Source: Planctomycetia bacterium (GTDB taxonomy: Bacteria > Planctomycetota > Planctomycetia > Planctomycetales > Planctomycetaceae). From it: 57,099 nt of DNA. The notes below the pieces were generated by a model. It was not told the DNA's origin. It saw nothing but the letters and a program-made list of their open reading frames with translations, and ran no database searches. The stretch is taken from the NCBI GenBank assembly GCA_026400935.1, contig JAPLNX010000196.1, forward strand, positions 1 through 57,099, read 5' to 3'. How positions within the stretch are numbered: position 1 is the first letter of the stretch; the number at the start of each line of letters is the position of its first letter. Of the stretch, positions 36,066-46,200 are shown piece by piece. Position numbers and translations under genes: made by a program.

Positions 36066-37067
36066 TTAAACGGTCGCAGCGTTTCTTAATTCCGGCTCCA
36101 ACCGACACAGACCCTCTTCAACCGAGACCAGCGGGGCAAATCCGAAATTGTTCTGTGCCTTATCTATTCGATACCAATGCGAGCGACTCAACTGCGACGC
36201 AAGGAACCGCGTCATACGCGGCTCGGACGAAATTTGACACAATCCGTAAACTACTTCGAGTACCCCGCCGATTGTTGCCGCCGCGCGTGCCGAAATACTT
36301 TTCGTGATCGGTAGCAAGCCCGCACGATCAAGCAGCGTATTGATCCAGTCCCACAAATTGACCGGCTCCGATTCATTGATGAAGTACGCCTGCCCTGCCA
36401 CTGGTGACGAGAGACTCAATGCGTCCGCCGCTTGCAGATGTGCTCTCGCAGCGTTTTCAACATAGATCATCGAGATCATATTCTGGCCGTCACCCACTCT
36501 CCGAAGTTGCCCTCGTCGAGCACGCGCGATCAAACGGGGAATCAACTGCGTGTCGCGCGGCCCCCAGATCAAATGCGGTCGCAACGCACATGTTGCCAGT
36601 CCACCGCAGCCATTCGCTTCGAGCACTGCCTGTTCGGCGAGTGCTTTGGTATGCGGATAGTGACACAAGAATTTTGTGGCATACGGCAACGATTCGTCCG
36701 CGCCGCAATGATCCTGGCCGTCGTAAACAACGCTCGGAGAACTCGTGAAGACTAAGCGACCGACACCGTACTTTCGACAGCCTTCAATGACATGGTGAGT
36801 ACCGATCGTGTTGACGCCATGGAACAACTTCCACGGCCCCCAAATCCCTGGCAGTGCTGCTGCGTGGAACACGGTATCAATTCCCGAACACGCCGCGGCT
36901 ACTGTCGCTTTGTCTTCGAGATCGCCGGTCAGTGAGGCCACTCCGAGCGCTTCAAGTTCGGGATAACGTTGCCGACTGAAAACTCGCACGGAATCACCGC
37001 GAGCTACCAATTGCTCAACGATGTACCGGCCCAGAAACCCGCCACCGCCTGTTACTAACGCTCGCAT
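36066..37067 (-). CDS. NAD-dependent epimerase/3-beta-HSD-type reductase
   Basis: A 333-residue extended short-chain dehydrogenase. The Rossmann motif is [16 protein letters not shown] (TGxxGFxG) and the active-site Tyr-x3-Lys is [15 protein letters not shown] supplies the catalytic Ser/Thr region. The sequence suits the 3-beta-hydroxysteroid dehydrogenase/OleD branch more than sugar epimerases ([38 protein letters not shown]). It may act on a sterol-like, hopanoid or olefin-type ketone; the substrate is not clear. I start at Met 37067 with GAGGGTA upstream. It converges with the NtrC-type gene. Confidence 0.82.
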   Translation of the reverse strand: MRALVTGGGGFLGRYIVEQLVARGDSVRVFSRQRYPELEALGVASLTGDLEDKATVAAACSGIDTVFHAAALPGIWGPWKLFHGVNTIGTHHVIEGCRKYGVGRLVFTSSPSVVYDGQDHCGADESLPYATKFLCHYPHTKALAEQAVLEANGCGGLATCALRPHLIWGPRDTQLIPRLIARARRGQLRRVGDGQNMISMIYVENAARAHLQAADALSLSSPVAGQAYFINESEPVNLWDWINTLLDRAGLLPITKSISARAAATIGGVLEVVYGLCQISSEPRMTRFLASQLSRSHWYRIDKAQNNFGFAPLVSVEEGLCRLEPELRNAATV

Positions 37068-37394
37068 GTTACCCTCAATACGTAGAGCAGGTGGCCGCCG
37101 CCTACTCACTTCACCGGGTCAAATCGCTGGCGAGCCGCCAGTGCTGCAACGTTCTCTAAAACGTTACCGAACCTATCTCGCCAAGCAAAATACATCCCTA
37201 CGACCAACAAAGTTCGTCTAATCTCCCCGACCGGCAATCTTGGCCTGCGTTTGAACTCAGCCCCATGCCGATCTCACGAAGTGTGAGCTTGTAAGCCAAG
37301 CGAGCGTGCATTTCAAAAGCCAGCACTCAGTCGAGTCACGAAGACCTCGTGAATTCCAAAGTTTTGCCGGCGACTCCATCCGCCGGAGGGAAGC

Positions 37395-38651
37395 ATGATG
37401 CCGATTCGAGTCTGCTGGGATTTCGTGGTCAAATTCTGCCGAAAGTGGCGTCCGACAAAACGTCGCCGACAAGGGTTCGGATTTTTTACCGAATCGTTTG
37501 AGCCACGTCACTTGCTCTCCGCGTTCTTCGTCAACAGCTTCGGAGATTCGCACGACGCAACCCCGGGCGACGGCATCGCAGCCGATGCCGACGGCCTCAC
37601 AACCTTGCGAGCCGCCATTGAAGAAGCGAACGCTTTGGTCGGGGTAGACTCCATCACACTTCCGGCCGGCAGGATCAATGTTATTGGCAACGGTTTCACC
37701 ATAACCGATCCATTGAACATCCACGGAGCAGGTGACGGTCAAAGCATAATCGACGGCTCGGCAGTTGATCGGGTCTTTCAATTAGATGGGGGCGGCACCT
37801 TGAGCTTGTCTGGAGTACGTGTGAACTCCGCGAGAGAACTAGCCGCCGCCCTGCGGCCCAACCTCATCACCACGAACTCTCGGCAAGCGGATCTCATCAT
37901 CTCCTTTTCGGCAGCACCCAACGCACCGCTCCCTGTCGACACAAAACCGTTCACAACCGATTTTTCATTCACTACGAACCCGGCCGACAATATTCCCGAC
38001 CGAATTCCTGTGATGCCGGTCATTAACAAGCTGGCTAAAGCGACCAACACGATCGAAAAGCCGGCGCGGCCAGAAGGAGTTCTGATTCCAACTCCCGACG
38101 CCGCGATCGAGGACATCGTCAACGCGCTGTTTGAACGAGAAGCCTCAGACCTCGTCTTACCCACCGGTGCCGAACAACCAAAGGGTGTGAAAAAACCGAC
38201 AACGCCCATGGCAGAAGATCAATCATCAAACCCTACACCCATGCCAATGTCTGACACCGATCGCCCGGCAACTCCATCTACCGAAGATAGACCATCAAAC
38301 ATTGAGGCCCCGGTCCCCTTCGATGGCATAATGAGCAACTCAAACAACAGCGATGATGACGACCTAGGATACTCGCTCACTGACCCCGTTCCGAACGAAG
38401 CCTTACAAGCGGTTCTCAGTGGTTGGGCGACCGAAGCTGGTTGGCAAGCACCCGATTTCTGGACGAACAACTCACTCAACCAACTCGCTCCACGACCAGA
38501 ATCCGGTCACAAACTCGCAGCTATGGCCGTCGTTGCACTCAGCGGCATCACTGCTCAAGCCTGGACCAGCGGTCCACGCTGGTTGAGTAAATCAGTCAAC
38601 GTATCCGTCTGGCAACGCCGCCTCGCCAAGCTCCGCCGTCGAGCGAAGTAG
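37395..38651 (+). CDS. LEPR-XLL-type surface protein with single CSLREA-like domain
   Basis: A 418-residue protein. It begins with a basic stretch (RKWRPTKRRRQGFGFFTE) and FEPRHLLSA, the 'LEPR-XLL' motif found at the start of many large planctomycete surface proteins. A domain of about 90 residues follows, with FVNSFGDSHDATPGDGIAADADGLTTLRAAIEEAN, like the CSLREA domain that begins parallel beta-helices, but the following helix part is short. The middle (about 250 residues) is disordered and Pro/Thr/Asp-rich. The C-terminus has a short hydrophobic run (AAMAVVALSGITAQAW) then KLRRRAK, like a sorting tail. The start has GGAGGG upstream. It may be a truncated relative of giant surface proteins. 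Confidence 0.6.
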   Translation: MMPIRVCWDFVVKFCRKWRPTKRRRQGFGFFTESFEPRHLLSAFFVNSFGDSHDATPGDGIAADADGLTTLRAAIEEANALVGVDSITLPAGRINVIGNGFTITDPLNIHGAGDGQSIIDGSAVDRVFQLDGGGTLSLSGVRVNSARELAAALRPNLITTNSRQADLIISFSAAPNAPLPVDTKPFTTDFSFTTNPADNIPDRIPVMPVINKLAKATNTIEKPARPEGVLIPTPDAAIEDIVNALFEREASDLVLPTGAEQPKGVKKPTTPMAEDQSSNPTPMPMSDTDRPATPSTEDRPSNIEAPVPFDGIMSNSNNSDDDDLGYSLTDPVPNEALQAVLSGWATEAGWQAPDFWTNNSLNQLAPRPESGHKLAAMAVVALSGITAQAWTSGPRWLSKSVNVSVWQRRLAKLRRRAK

Positions 38652-38757
38652 CAACTTGCGGCACGCCGGATCATCGACTGTTGCCGCGTATGAGTTCTGG
38701 AAACGCGAACGTGCTCACTCCAATCGACTCATCGGTATTGTCGATCTCAGCAAGACG

Positions 38758-39825
38758 TTACCGCTGATATGCAGGCAGAAAGTGCATGTAGACTTCTAGG
38801 ATGAGCGACGCCATACCGGTCCAGTAGATGTTATTGGGACCGACTACGCCCGCATTTTCGGCTGTCCCACTGGGAACATCCCAACTGCCGTCTGCATTTT
38901 GTTTATCCAACAGCAACTCGCGGATGCGTGGATGCCAGTCGTTCCAGTGCTTGCCACCAGCCTGATAGTTCGCTTGCACTGCGTAGTAATGAAAGTAGTA
39001 CCAATACTGGATGCCGTTAGCGGACCATTCGACCGGAAACTTCGCCAGCATGTCGAGCGTTTTCGGGACGCTAGGGTCGTCGTACTTGCCGAGCAATTGC
39101 AGTGACACAACTCCCGCCGCTGATGTTTGTGCTCCTTGAGCGGGGCCTTGATAGCCGTAGCCGCCGTTCGGATGAGCGCAATATCGCACGTACTTTGCAG
39201 CCTTCTCGATGACTTGATCGGGGACCGGAATCTCGGCATTGTTGGCCGCTCGCAAAGCAACGATCTGCATCACACTAACACTGAGGTCATGATCGGCAGG
39301 TTGCGGATTATATCGCCAGCCGCCGTTGGGCGACTGAGCATTGATGATGACCTTCACCGCCTTGCGAAGTTTCTCTTCCACTTCAGGATCTGGATCCATG
39401 CCGTATAGCTCAGATGTCGCCAACGTGCTAAAGGCGTGCTCATACATCGGCCCTGCTCCCGCCTGCCGCTTCGAGTGAAACAAGCCATCATCACGCTGTG
39501 TTTTCAGCAGATATTTGCGACCTTTTTGCAGTACCTCTTTGTACTGCCCACGTCCCGGAACATGACCTCGACCGAGCATCGCCAACAACGTCACCGCGTT
39601 TCCAGCATTGCAGTCATCCCAACTCCCATCCGGTCGCTGCTTCGATGCGAGGTATTCCAAGCTGCGATCTACTGCCGAAGTCACACGCTCGATGACTTTG
39701 ATCTCGGTAAGCGGCGCGGCGGTTGATGCAGTAGCAGGAGGCTTGTTTTGAGCGTGAGCCGTTGACACAAGAACAAATAAGATCGCAAGCGTTCGCAGCA
39801 CCACCATGAATTCATTCCTTGCCAA
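38758..39825 (-). CDS. Secreted prenyltransferase/squalene-cyclase-like repeat protein
   Basis: A 355-residue exported protein built from alpha-alpha toroid repeats, the fold of squalene cyclases and prenyltransferases. The signal peptide (VVLRTLAILFVLVSTAHAQ) is followed by repeats with the QW-like signature: LASKQRPDGSWDDCNAG, LKTQRDDGLFHSKRQ, INAQSPNGGWRYNP, RYCAHPNGGYGYQG, LDKQNADGSWDVP. The catalytic DxDD motif of squalene cyclase is not seen, so it probably does not cyclise terpenes. This type is common beside planctomycete Bat/VWA clusters. Met 39807 is a second possible start. Its stop codon is near that of the LEPR-XLL gene, and it lies 16 bases after the VWA gene, so they are likely co-transcribed. 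Confidence 0.82.
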   Translation of the reverse strand: MARNEFMVVLRTLAILFVLVSTAHAQNKPPATASTAAPLTEIKVIERVTSAVDRSLEYLASKQRPDGSWDDCNAGNAVTLLAMLGRGHVPGRGQYKEVLQKGRKYLLKTQRDDGLFHSKRQAGAGPMYEHAFSTLATSELYGMDPDPEVEEKLRKAVKVIINAQSPNGGWRYNPQPADHDLSVSVMQIVALRAANNAEIPVPDQVIEKAAKYVRYCAHPNGGYGYQGPAQGAQTSAAGVVSLQLLGKYDDPSVPKTLDMLAKFPVEWSANGIQYWYYFHYYAVQANYQAGGKHWNDWHPRIRELLLDKQNADGSWDVPSGTAENAGVVGPNNIYWTGMASLILEVYMHFLPAYQR

Positions 39826-39841
39826 TTACGAACCATCCAGG

Positions 39842-42292
39842 TTAGCTCAAGCCGCTCAATCGTCTGAGACCGACATCCACCGCATAGATCAACGTAATTA
39901 GCACCAGAGTAAACCAGTTATCCCAGACGCTCGCTTCGCGGTGAACTTCCACCAGCATTGGTTCGCCTTTGAATTGTTCTGGCAAGCTTTTGAGATCGCC
40001 TAATGCAATAACTTTCCCACCCGTTGTGCTGGCAAGCATTTCGAGAGTTGGGCGATTGAGATTCGGATCGCGTAACTCTTCCGATGAGGGCATCACTCGC
40101 AGTTTGCCTTCGACTGATTTCGGAGAGTCATTCGGCTGGTACAGCACGCGGTGGTCACCAGATTCTTTCGGAGTGAATTTCCCGGTGTAGCGGCCTTTGG
40201 CAAACTTGTCGGCTAGTAGTTCAACCGACGACGAACCGGTCGGACCAATCGTGCTGATCTTGATAGTCGCATCCGTGCGCGGTGTACCATCAGCAGTGAA
40301 AGCGAATAGTTCGACCTCAGCAGCTTCGCCCGGTTGGACTCGGACGGGATGGATGACGATGCGGTTTTCCTTTTGCGTTGAGCCGTCTTCAGTGCGTCCG
40401 ACGAACCGCAGCATTTGGCCCCAGAATTTGTAAAAGAAGCGGTCCCCAACGTTCTGCCGCCACAAGAACGTCGAGTCGGTGCCGATGAACGCGACTTTCC
40501 CCTTGCCGGCGTATTGATACGCAATAAGTGGCTGCTTGCCCCAGCGGTTTTCTAAGCTGGGATTGCGGGCCAGCACAATCGCGGCAGGAGATGCTCGTTC
40601 GACAGCAGCCGTCCAGAAGTATGCGGGCATCTGCGACCAAACATTGACGTTGCGCCCTGGGTCGTCGTGAAGTCGCAACGACTCGTGCAACAATCCTTCG
40701 GGCGTGATCTCAATTTTGAACGGCTTGTAAGCCGGTGCCTCGATTCCCGTTTGAGCATTGTTGCGTAGGGTTACCGGCAGTAGCGATTGAAACTCGCTAT
40801 CGAACAGATGCGGCATGAATCGCGGGCCAGCCTGCACGATCAGGCCGACCCCTTTTTCACGCACCGCTTCAATCAACGCTTTGCGGAATTCGTCATGTAA
40901 AATGTCCGGCGACGCATCGCCGATTACGATCGTGTGGTACTCACTCAAGTCCTTTACTGACGACGGCAGTTTCGCCACTTTGTCTTCCGCCGACATGCGT
41001 CGCCATTCGGCTTCTGCGATTACTTCAGGCTCATCTCCAGCGCGCCCCTTGATGCCGTTGTCGCGACGGATGTCATTCTTCAAAAAGCGAAAGTCCCAAC
41101 GCGGCAGGCCGTCGATTAGCAGCACCTTCAGCTTCTCATCGCTGACTTTCACATAAGCCAAGTCGGTGTTGTTCGCACGAAGTGCGTCAGCCTCTTCGGG
41201 AAAGGCTGGAACGTTGACAGTGAGATATTTGTCACCCGCCTCTTTCGCCTCGAAAATCAGTTCCGTTTGCTGCTGCTCCGTGCCAAGGAGAACTAGTTCT
41301 TTCGTATCGAGAACTTTGTCGCCGTCTTTCAATTCAACTTTAATCGGACGCCCATTGAAACCGTTGGATTCCAATGTCACCGAAACTTTCACCGTGTCGC
41401 CAATCGAAACATGCCCCGACGTGTAGAGGTCAACAATTGAGACATCTTGCAGACGTTTGGGCGAACCGATGGGAACGGTAAAGATTGGAGCTCCGACTTG
41501 AGCCGCCGCGCGAGCCGCCTCACCGGGAGAACGGCCCCCTGTATTCTGGCCGTCACTGAAGATCACGATTCCGGAAATATGTTGACCAGCCGCCTCGTCC
41601 ACAATCAGTTGCACCGCAGTGCCGATCCACGTGGAGACTCCGCCTCCGCTATCTGGTAATTGCGAATCAGTTTTAGTGACATCAAACACAAACGGCACTG
41701 GTTCGCGAGCAAATGCAAGATGCCGCACGTCATATTTCTCTTCCAGCGGCTTGAGCAATTCGGGAGCGGCGATTCGCACTGCTGTTTGTGCGAGGTCTGC
41801 CCGCGTGATGCGATTGAGGGTTTTACGCATTTCGGGATCGACAACAACTGCAGAACGGGGCGCATCGGAGGATTGCTTAACATCTGCAGACGCCGAATCA
41901 ATCGAATAGCCTGCCGCCTTCGCGGCATCAGCAAATTGCTCGTCGGTCTCAAACGGACCAGCGGGGAGCCTCATGCTTTGCGAGTGGTCGAAGACAAATG
42001 CAACGATCGGCTTACGCTCGAACTTGTGATCGATCCGCAGGTAAGGCCCGGACAATACGACGACTAGTAACGTCAAAATTGACAACCGAGTCGCACAGAG
42101 CGTCAGCAACAACCATTTAGGGACCGTGTGCAGATTGAGCTTTTGCCGACGATAGATCATCCACCCAAGCGGCAGCAAAAACGCCAGCCCGATCCACAGT
42201 ACGTCAGTCCGCTGCCACAGCAATTCGGCGCGGTCCAAGTGTTTGAGGACATCTTCGTGAATACCGAGCATTTGAAGAAAAGGTTGCAACAT
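39842..42292 (-). CDS. VWA-domain membrane protein (Bat-like)
   Basis: An 816-residue inner-membrane protein. Two N-terminal helices (VLWIGLAFLLPLGWMIYR and WLLLTLCATRLSILTLLVVVLSG) precede a von Willebrand A domain with the MIDAS motif DHSQS (VAFVFDHSQSMRL) and later DGQNTGG. A region with LKVLLIDGLPRWDFRFLKNDI follows, of a glutamine-amidotransferase-like fold seen in such planctomycete proteins. The end has a third helix (WFTLVLITLIYAVDVGLRR). It probably belongs with a MoxR-type chaperone system, together with DUF4175 upstream. No MoxR ATPase is in the window, so that is inference. It is divergent from nothing; its upstream gap is 330 bases. Confidence 0.8.
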   Translation of the reverse strand: MLQPFLQMLGIHEDVLKHLDRAELLWQRTDVLWIGLAFLLPLGWMIYRRQKLNLHTVPKWLLLTLCATRLSILTLLVVVLSGPYLRIDHKFERKPIVAFVFDHSQSMRLPAGPFETDEQFADAAKAAGYSIDSASADVKQSSDAPRSAVVVDPEMRKTLNRITRADLAQTAVRIAAPELLKPLEEKYDVRHLAFAREPVPFVFDVTKTDSQLPDSGGGVSTWIGTAVQLIVDEAAGQHISGIVIFSDGQNTGGRSPGEAARAAAQVGAPIFTVPIGSPKRLQDVSIVDLYTSGHVSIGDTVKVSVTLESNGFNGRPIKVELKDGDKVLDTKELVLLGTEQQQTELIFEAKEAGDKYLTVNVPAFPEEADALRANNTDLAYVKVSDEKLKVLLIDGLPRWDFRFLKNDIRRDNGIKGRAGDEPEVIAEAEWRRMSAEDKVAKLPSSVKDLSEYHTIVIGDASPDILHDEFRKALIEAVREKGVGLIVQAGPRFMPHLFDSEFQSLLPVTLRNNAQTGIEAPAYKPFKIEITPEGLLHESLRLHDDPGRNVNVWSQMPAYFWTAAVERASPAAIVLARNPSLENRWGKQPLIAYQYAGKGKVAFIGTDSTFLWRQNVGDRFFYKFWGQMLRFVGRTEDGSTQKENRIVIHPVRVQPGEAAEVELFAFTADGTPRTDATIKISTIGPTGSSSVELLADKFAKGRYTGKFTPKESGDHRVLYQPNDSPKSVEGKLRVMPSSEELRDPNLNRPTLEMLASTTGGKVIALGDLKSLPEQFKGEPMLVEVHREASVWDNWFTLVLITLIYAVDVGLRRLSGLS

Positions 42293-42622
42293 TGTCGGTG
42301 AGCCATTCGTTGGCCAGGTGAATTTATAGACCCAGACAGAAAACAGGCCGGTAAGCCTGAGGATGTAAACCCTCGATATTCAAAAAGGAGCCATAGGCTG
42401 ACGCCCTCTGGCTCAACCAGAGCAAGCTAGTTCTTCAAAATGGGCGGCACGCTCTGACCATCGAGAAGGGCGTGGAATGGTAAATGACACGCGTTTCCAC
42501 TCCCTTCCCGATAGTCAGGATCGTGCCACCCACGTCGGCAAGATCTACTCAACTGCAACTTCTAGCTTGCCCTGCCGGCTCAACGGCGAATGATTTCTGT
42601 GGGTCTATGTCGGTACATATTA
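42293..42622. other. Gap with a dispersed GCTGACGC element
   Basis: A 330-base gap between the VWA gene and the DUF2442-type gene on the same strand. It holds an element with arms GAGCCA (42388-42393) and TGGCTC (42409-42414), whose second half matches the right half of the 2944 hairpin at 16 of 19 positions. No gene is supported. Confidence 0.5.
42388..42415. repeat. Second copy of the dispersed GAGCC element
   Basis: GCTGACGCCCTCTGGCTCA (42397-42415) differs from GCTAACGCTCTCCGGCTCA (2967-2985) at three positions. It forms a shorter 6-bp stem (GAGCCA/TGGCTC) than the first copy. Confidence 0.55.
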
Positions 42623-43210
42623 CTACCGTTTTTTCTTGGCGGGTTTGGCGGTCTTTTTCACCGGTTTGGCTGCAGCTTTCGCTTTGGCTTTCGGGGCGGG
42701 CTTGGAGACCTTCTTCGCTTTGGCAAGAGCCTTAGCAACTACATTAGGAGCGACTTTGGCCTTAACTGGCTTGGCCGCTTTCGAGGGCTTCGCAACTTTC
42801 TTGACGGCAGCCTTCACAGGTGCTTTTGCGGTGGCCTTAGCAGCGGCACTCAGTGTCTTGGCGACAACTTTAGCGACAGATTTCGTGGCTGCCTTTGCGG
42901 CTGGTTTCGCAACAGGCTTCTTCGCTTTACCTGTGCTCTTTGCTTTTGGAGCCGCAGGCGGCTGAGGTGGGCCGTAACGGAGTAAGTCGGCATCGAGCAT
43001 TGCGCCGTTGTCCCAGACCAACGCCCCTCCTTCGATATGTGCTGTGCGGAAATACTTCTCGCTCAGGCGAATCTGCTTATAGACGTTTCCTTCCACATAG
43101 GGAGTGATATCGACCGTGCGATTGGCACCATCATCGAAATCCAAACGCAAGTGGAGGTTGTCCAACGGGACTACCGAAACGATGCGCACCGACCGTGGTG
43201 GCTCTGACAT
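42623..43210 (-). CDS. DUF2442 protein with Lys/Ala histone H1-like tail
   Basis: A 195-residue protein in two parts. The N-terminal 85 residues match DUF2442 (VRIVSVVPLDNLHLRLDFDDGANRTVDITPYV, FRTAHIEGGALVWDNGAMLDADLLRYG), a small beta domain often near toxin-antitoxin-like pairs but of unsettled role. The C-terminal 105 residues are almost only Lys, Ala, Pro, Val and Ser (AKKPVAKPAAKAATKS), resembling histone H1 and bacterial H1-like tails that bind DNA. The start is Met 43210, with GAGGAG upstream; the longer frame to 43288 overlaps the DUF4175 gene. It is 37 bases after DUF4175, so it is co-transcribed. A DNA- or RNA-binding role is inferred from the charge. Confidence 0.78.
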   Translation of the reverse strand: MSEPPRSVRIVSVVPLDNLHLRLDFDDGANRTVDITPYVEGNVYKQIRLSEKYFRTAHIEGGALVWDNGAMLDADLLRYGPPQPPAAPKAKSTGKAKKPVAKPAAKAATKSVAKVVAKTLSAAAKATAKAPVKAAVKKVAKPSKAAKPVKAKVAPNVVAKALAKAKKVSKPAPKAKAKAAAKPVKKTAKPAKKKR

Positions 43211-43247
43211 TACGCAACTCCTCGGAAAACTAAAAAGTGTTAAGTGA

Positions 43248-46200
43248 CTACTTCCTTGTGCCCTGGCCTGCCTTGGTAAGACGCTCAAAATAATCGCGGA
43301 TGAACCGCTGGTAGCCCTCCGGACCTTCTTCTCTCAGACCTTGCAGCAACTCCTCGCGCATCCGTGGTTGCATCTTCAGGATGATGGCTTTGCTAGACGG
43401 ATCGAGATCCTTCAAGATCGCCTCCATTGCGAACTGACTGGCGTTGTCACCTTCCAATCCACTGCGTGGTCGAGGACTCGATTTGAGCGGCGGTGGCTGA
43501 TTGCTGGGAGGTTGTTTTTGACCTTTGTTTGGTTTGTCGGACGCGTCACCCGCTTTCATGGCCTGCATCCGAGCGGCCATTTTCATGGCCTTCTGCGCCA
43601 GTTCTGAACTTAACAACTCGGCGAGTTCTGCTGCCGCTTGAGGAGATAGTTCCGGCGCCTCGTTTGCGTCCGCCATATCAGGATCGCCGTCAGCCGGTGG
43701 AGTATCCATCGGCTGTTGGGAAGCCTCCTGAGATTTGGCGTTCGGCAATTGTTTCGAGCGGGCTTGCTGCAACGCCTTCTCCAATTGACCGAGCAGGCTA
43801 TCCAACGCTCGTTGATCGGCAGCAAGACTCTCTTCCGCCTTGTTGAGCTGATCAAGCCGCTCTTCTTGTCGGTCACTCAATTCTGATCGACGTTCTTGAG
43901 CTTCGCTAGCAGGGTCATTCGACTGTGCTTTGTCATTCGCTTGGGGCTTGTCTTTGGGCTTCGACTTGTCGTCCTTCAACGGCTTCTTGGGGGTCGGACG
44001 TTTCTTGTCTTTAAATCGCGGATCTTCTTTTTGCTTAGGACTGCCAAGCGCCGGCGTGAATAACTCTTCGTCCGCGTTCGCGTCCGCGTTGTCAGCATCC
44101 GGTTTGTTCGCGTCGGCATTATCAACATCACTCTTCGCCATCTCGGCTTCGTCAGCCGGGGTATCTTCCTCATTCGGTGGCGTCAGTTCTTCGCGGGAGT
44201 CCGGATCATATGGACGATCCGGAAACTGCGGCTGGCGTTTATTTTTGAGTTTCTTGTACTCGTCGGTCTTCTGAAGTTCTTTAGTTTTCGCCAACTCTTT
44301 TTCCGCTTTGAGGTCGAGGTCGTCCTGCTTCTTTTCCAGATCAGGGACGAGCACCTCAGGCGCTTCTGGAGTGAACTCAGCCAACTGGGCTTGGTTGTTC
44401 GCAAGGTTCTGCAATTCCTGTCGCAAGGCTTCGATTGCCGCGCGGAGTTCCGCCAGTTCGCGAGCCGACAACTCACCTGATTGGCGTGTCATTTCGCGTT
44501 GTAATTCTTCGAGCGCCTTCGCCGCGTCCGTCTTCGAGTCTTTCTGCGCTTCCTGCAACGCTTCCATGCGTTCTTTGATCGCTTCGAGGTTTTGCAGCGC
44601 TTGCTCACCACGAGCTTCGAGTTGAGGCAGCTTCGGATCATTCTGTTTCGGTTGAGCAGACTTCTGAATCTCAGCAGCCAGTTCTTTCAATGGCGAGACA
44701 GCCGCTTCTTGAAATGCCTCCGACAAATTTTGCATCTCACGCTGCAGTTGCGGCGGGACAAGTTGCTGTTTGTCTGCTTCAGCAGCGAGCGCTTTAAGTT
44801 GTTCTTTGAGTTGCTCGGCGGCAGCGGCGTTTTGTTGTTCCTGCTGCTGTAACTGAGCAAGTTCTTGCTTCAGTTCGTTTAGCATTTTCTGAGCTTCAGC
44901 GTCCAACTTCGTTTCTGGAGGTGTCGGTGGAGTGACCGGCGGCATCGGTTTAGAAACATCGGGCTTTGCCGGATCATTCTTCGCCTGATCTTTGGCGGCC
45001 TGTTCCTTGGCCGCCGCTTCGGCTGCCTTCTCGGCTTCGGCCTGAGCCGCTTCAACCTTCTCGGTCAGCGGTTCATATTTCTCTTCCAGCTTTTCGAGCT
45101 TCTCCTGAACCGCCTTCTGCTTCGTGATGAGCTCAACAAGTTTCTCTTTGAATGTGTCTTCCTGCTTCTCAAACTGAGCGAGTTTCTTGTCAGCCGCGTT
45201 CGGGTCGTTTGCGACAATGCGGATCGTAAAGTCCTGAGTTTGTGCGGTCTGACCTTTACGATCACGAACTTCGGCTCGGTACTTGAATACGTCTCCGGAC
45301 TTCAATGATTCTTGAAGTAGGTCGAGCATCACGATTGCCGTATCGGCTCGCGTGAGGCTGGAGTAACTCTTTACTGCACGCCCCTGAAAGCCGGTGTTCT
45401 CACCCTTTTGCGTCGAGAGAACTAACTCAGCCAAACCAAAGTCGTCAAACGCAGCGATTACAAGTGGCACCTTCACCGGCTCACTGAGGACAAGGTCTAC
45501 GCCCGGTCGCTCAATCAAAATCTGTGGCGGATTATCCGGCACGGCGACGATACGGGCTTCCTTCATCTGCTGATTGGCTGCGCCGATTTCATTTTTCAAC
45601 TCAATGCGATACCAACCGTCAGCCTTGATCGGGAAACGACCGGACCAGCGATGCGCCTCGTGGATTGCTGCGTAATGCGATCTCGTTTTCCCATTAGTCG
45701 CTTGAGGTTTGGAATTCTGCGCCACTGATACTTTCGCCGCATCCTCAACAGCAGGTCCAACAAGGCTCAACGGGAACGCCTCAGCCACAACCAACTCGCG
45801 AACTTCACGAGTCGCCGGAGGTATTGTTCCAACTTTACCCCATAGGCAGTGACCGCTGAATTGAGTGAACGACACACCGCGAATTGAACGGCCTTCGAGG
45901 TCCAACGCACGCGCCGGAATTTCGAGTCGCGCCCACTCACCAGCTTTCGGGATATCGCCCAAGCGGCGACGGCTGTTGGAATCAACTTGGCCGACAGCAA
46001 TCTTGTCCGCCCCCCAAAACGCTCGATGCTCCCAGTTCACGCCATCGTGGAACTGCAACATCAGTTCTTCGGGCAACTGATTCACTTCGACGAACACCTC
46101 CGCAAAGAGGACATCGCCAACCTGAATTTCAAACGGCACTGCAGCCGAATGGAACGAGTGATATGTCAATCCCGGTGCAGCGGCATGAGTATGCCACTTC

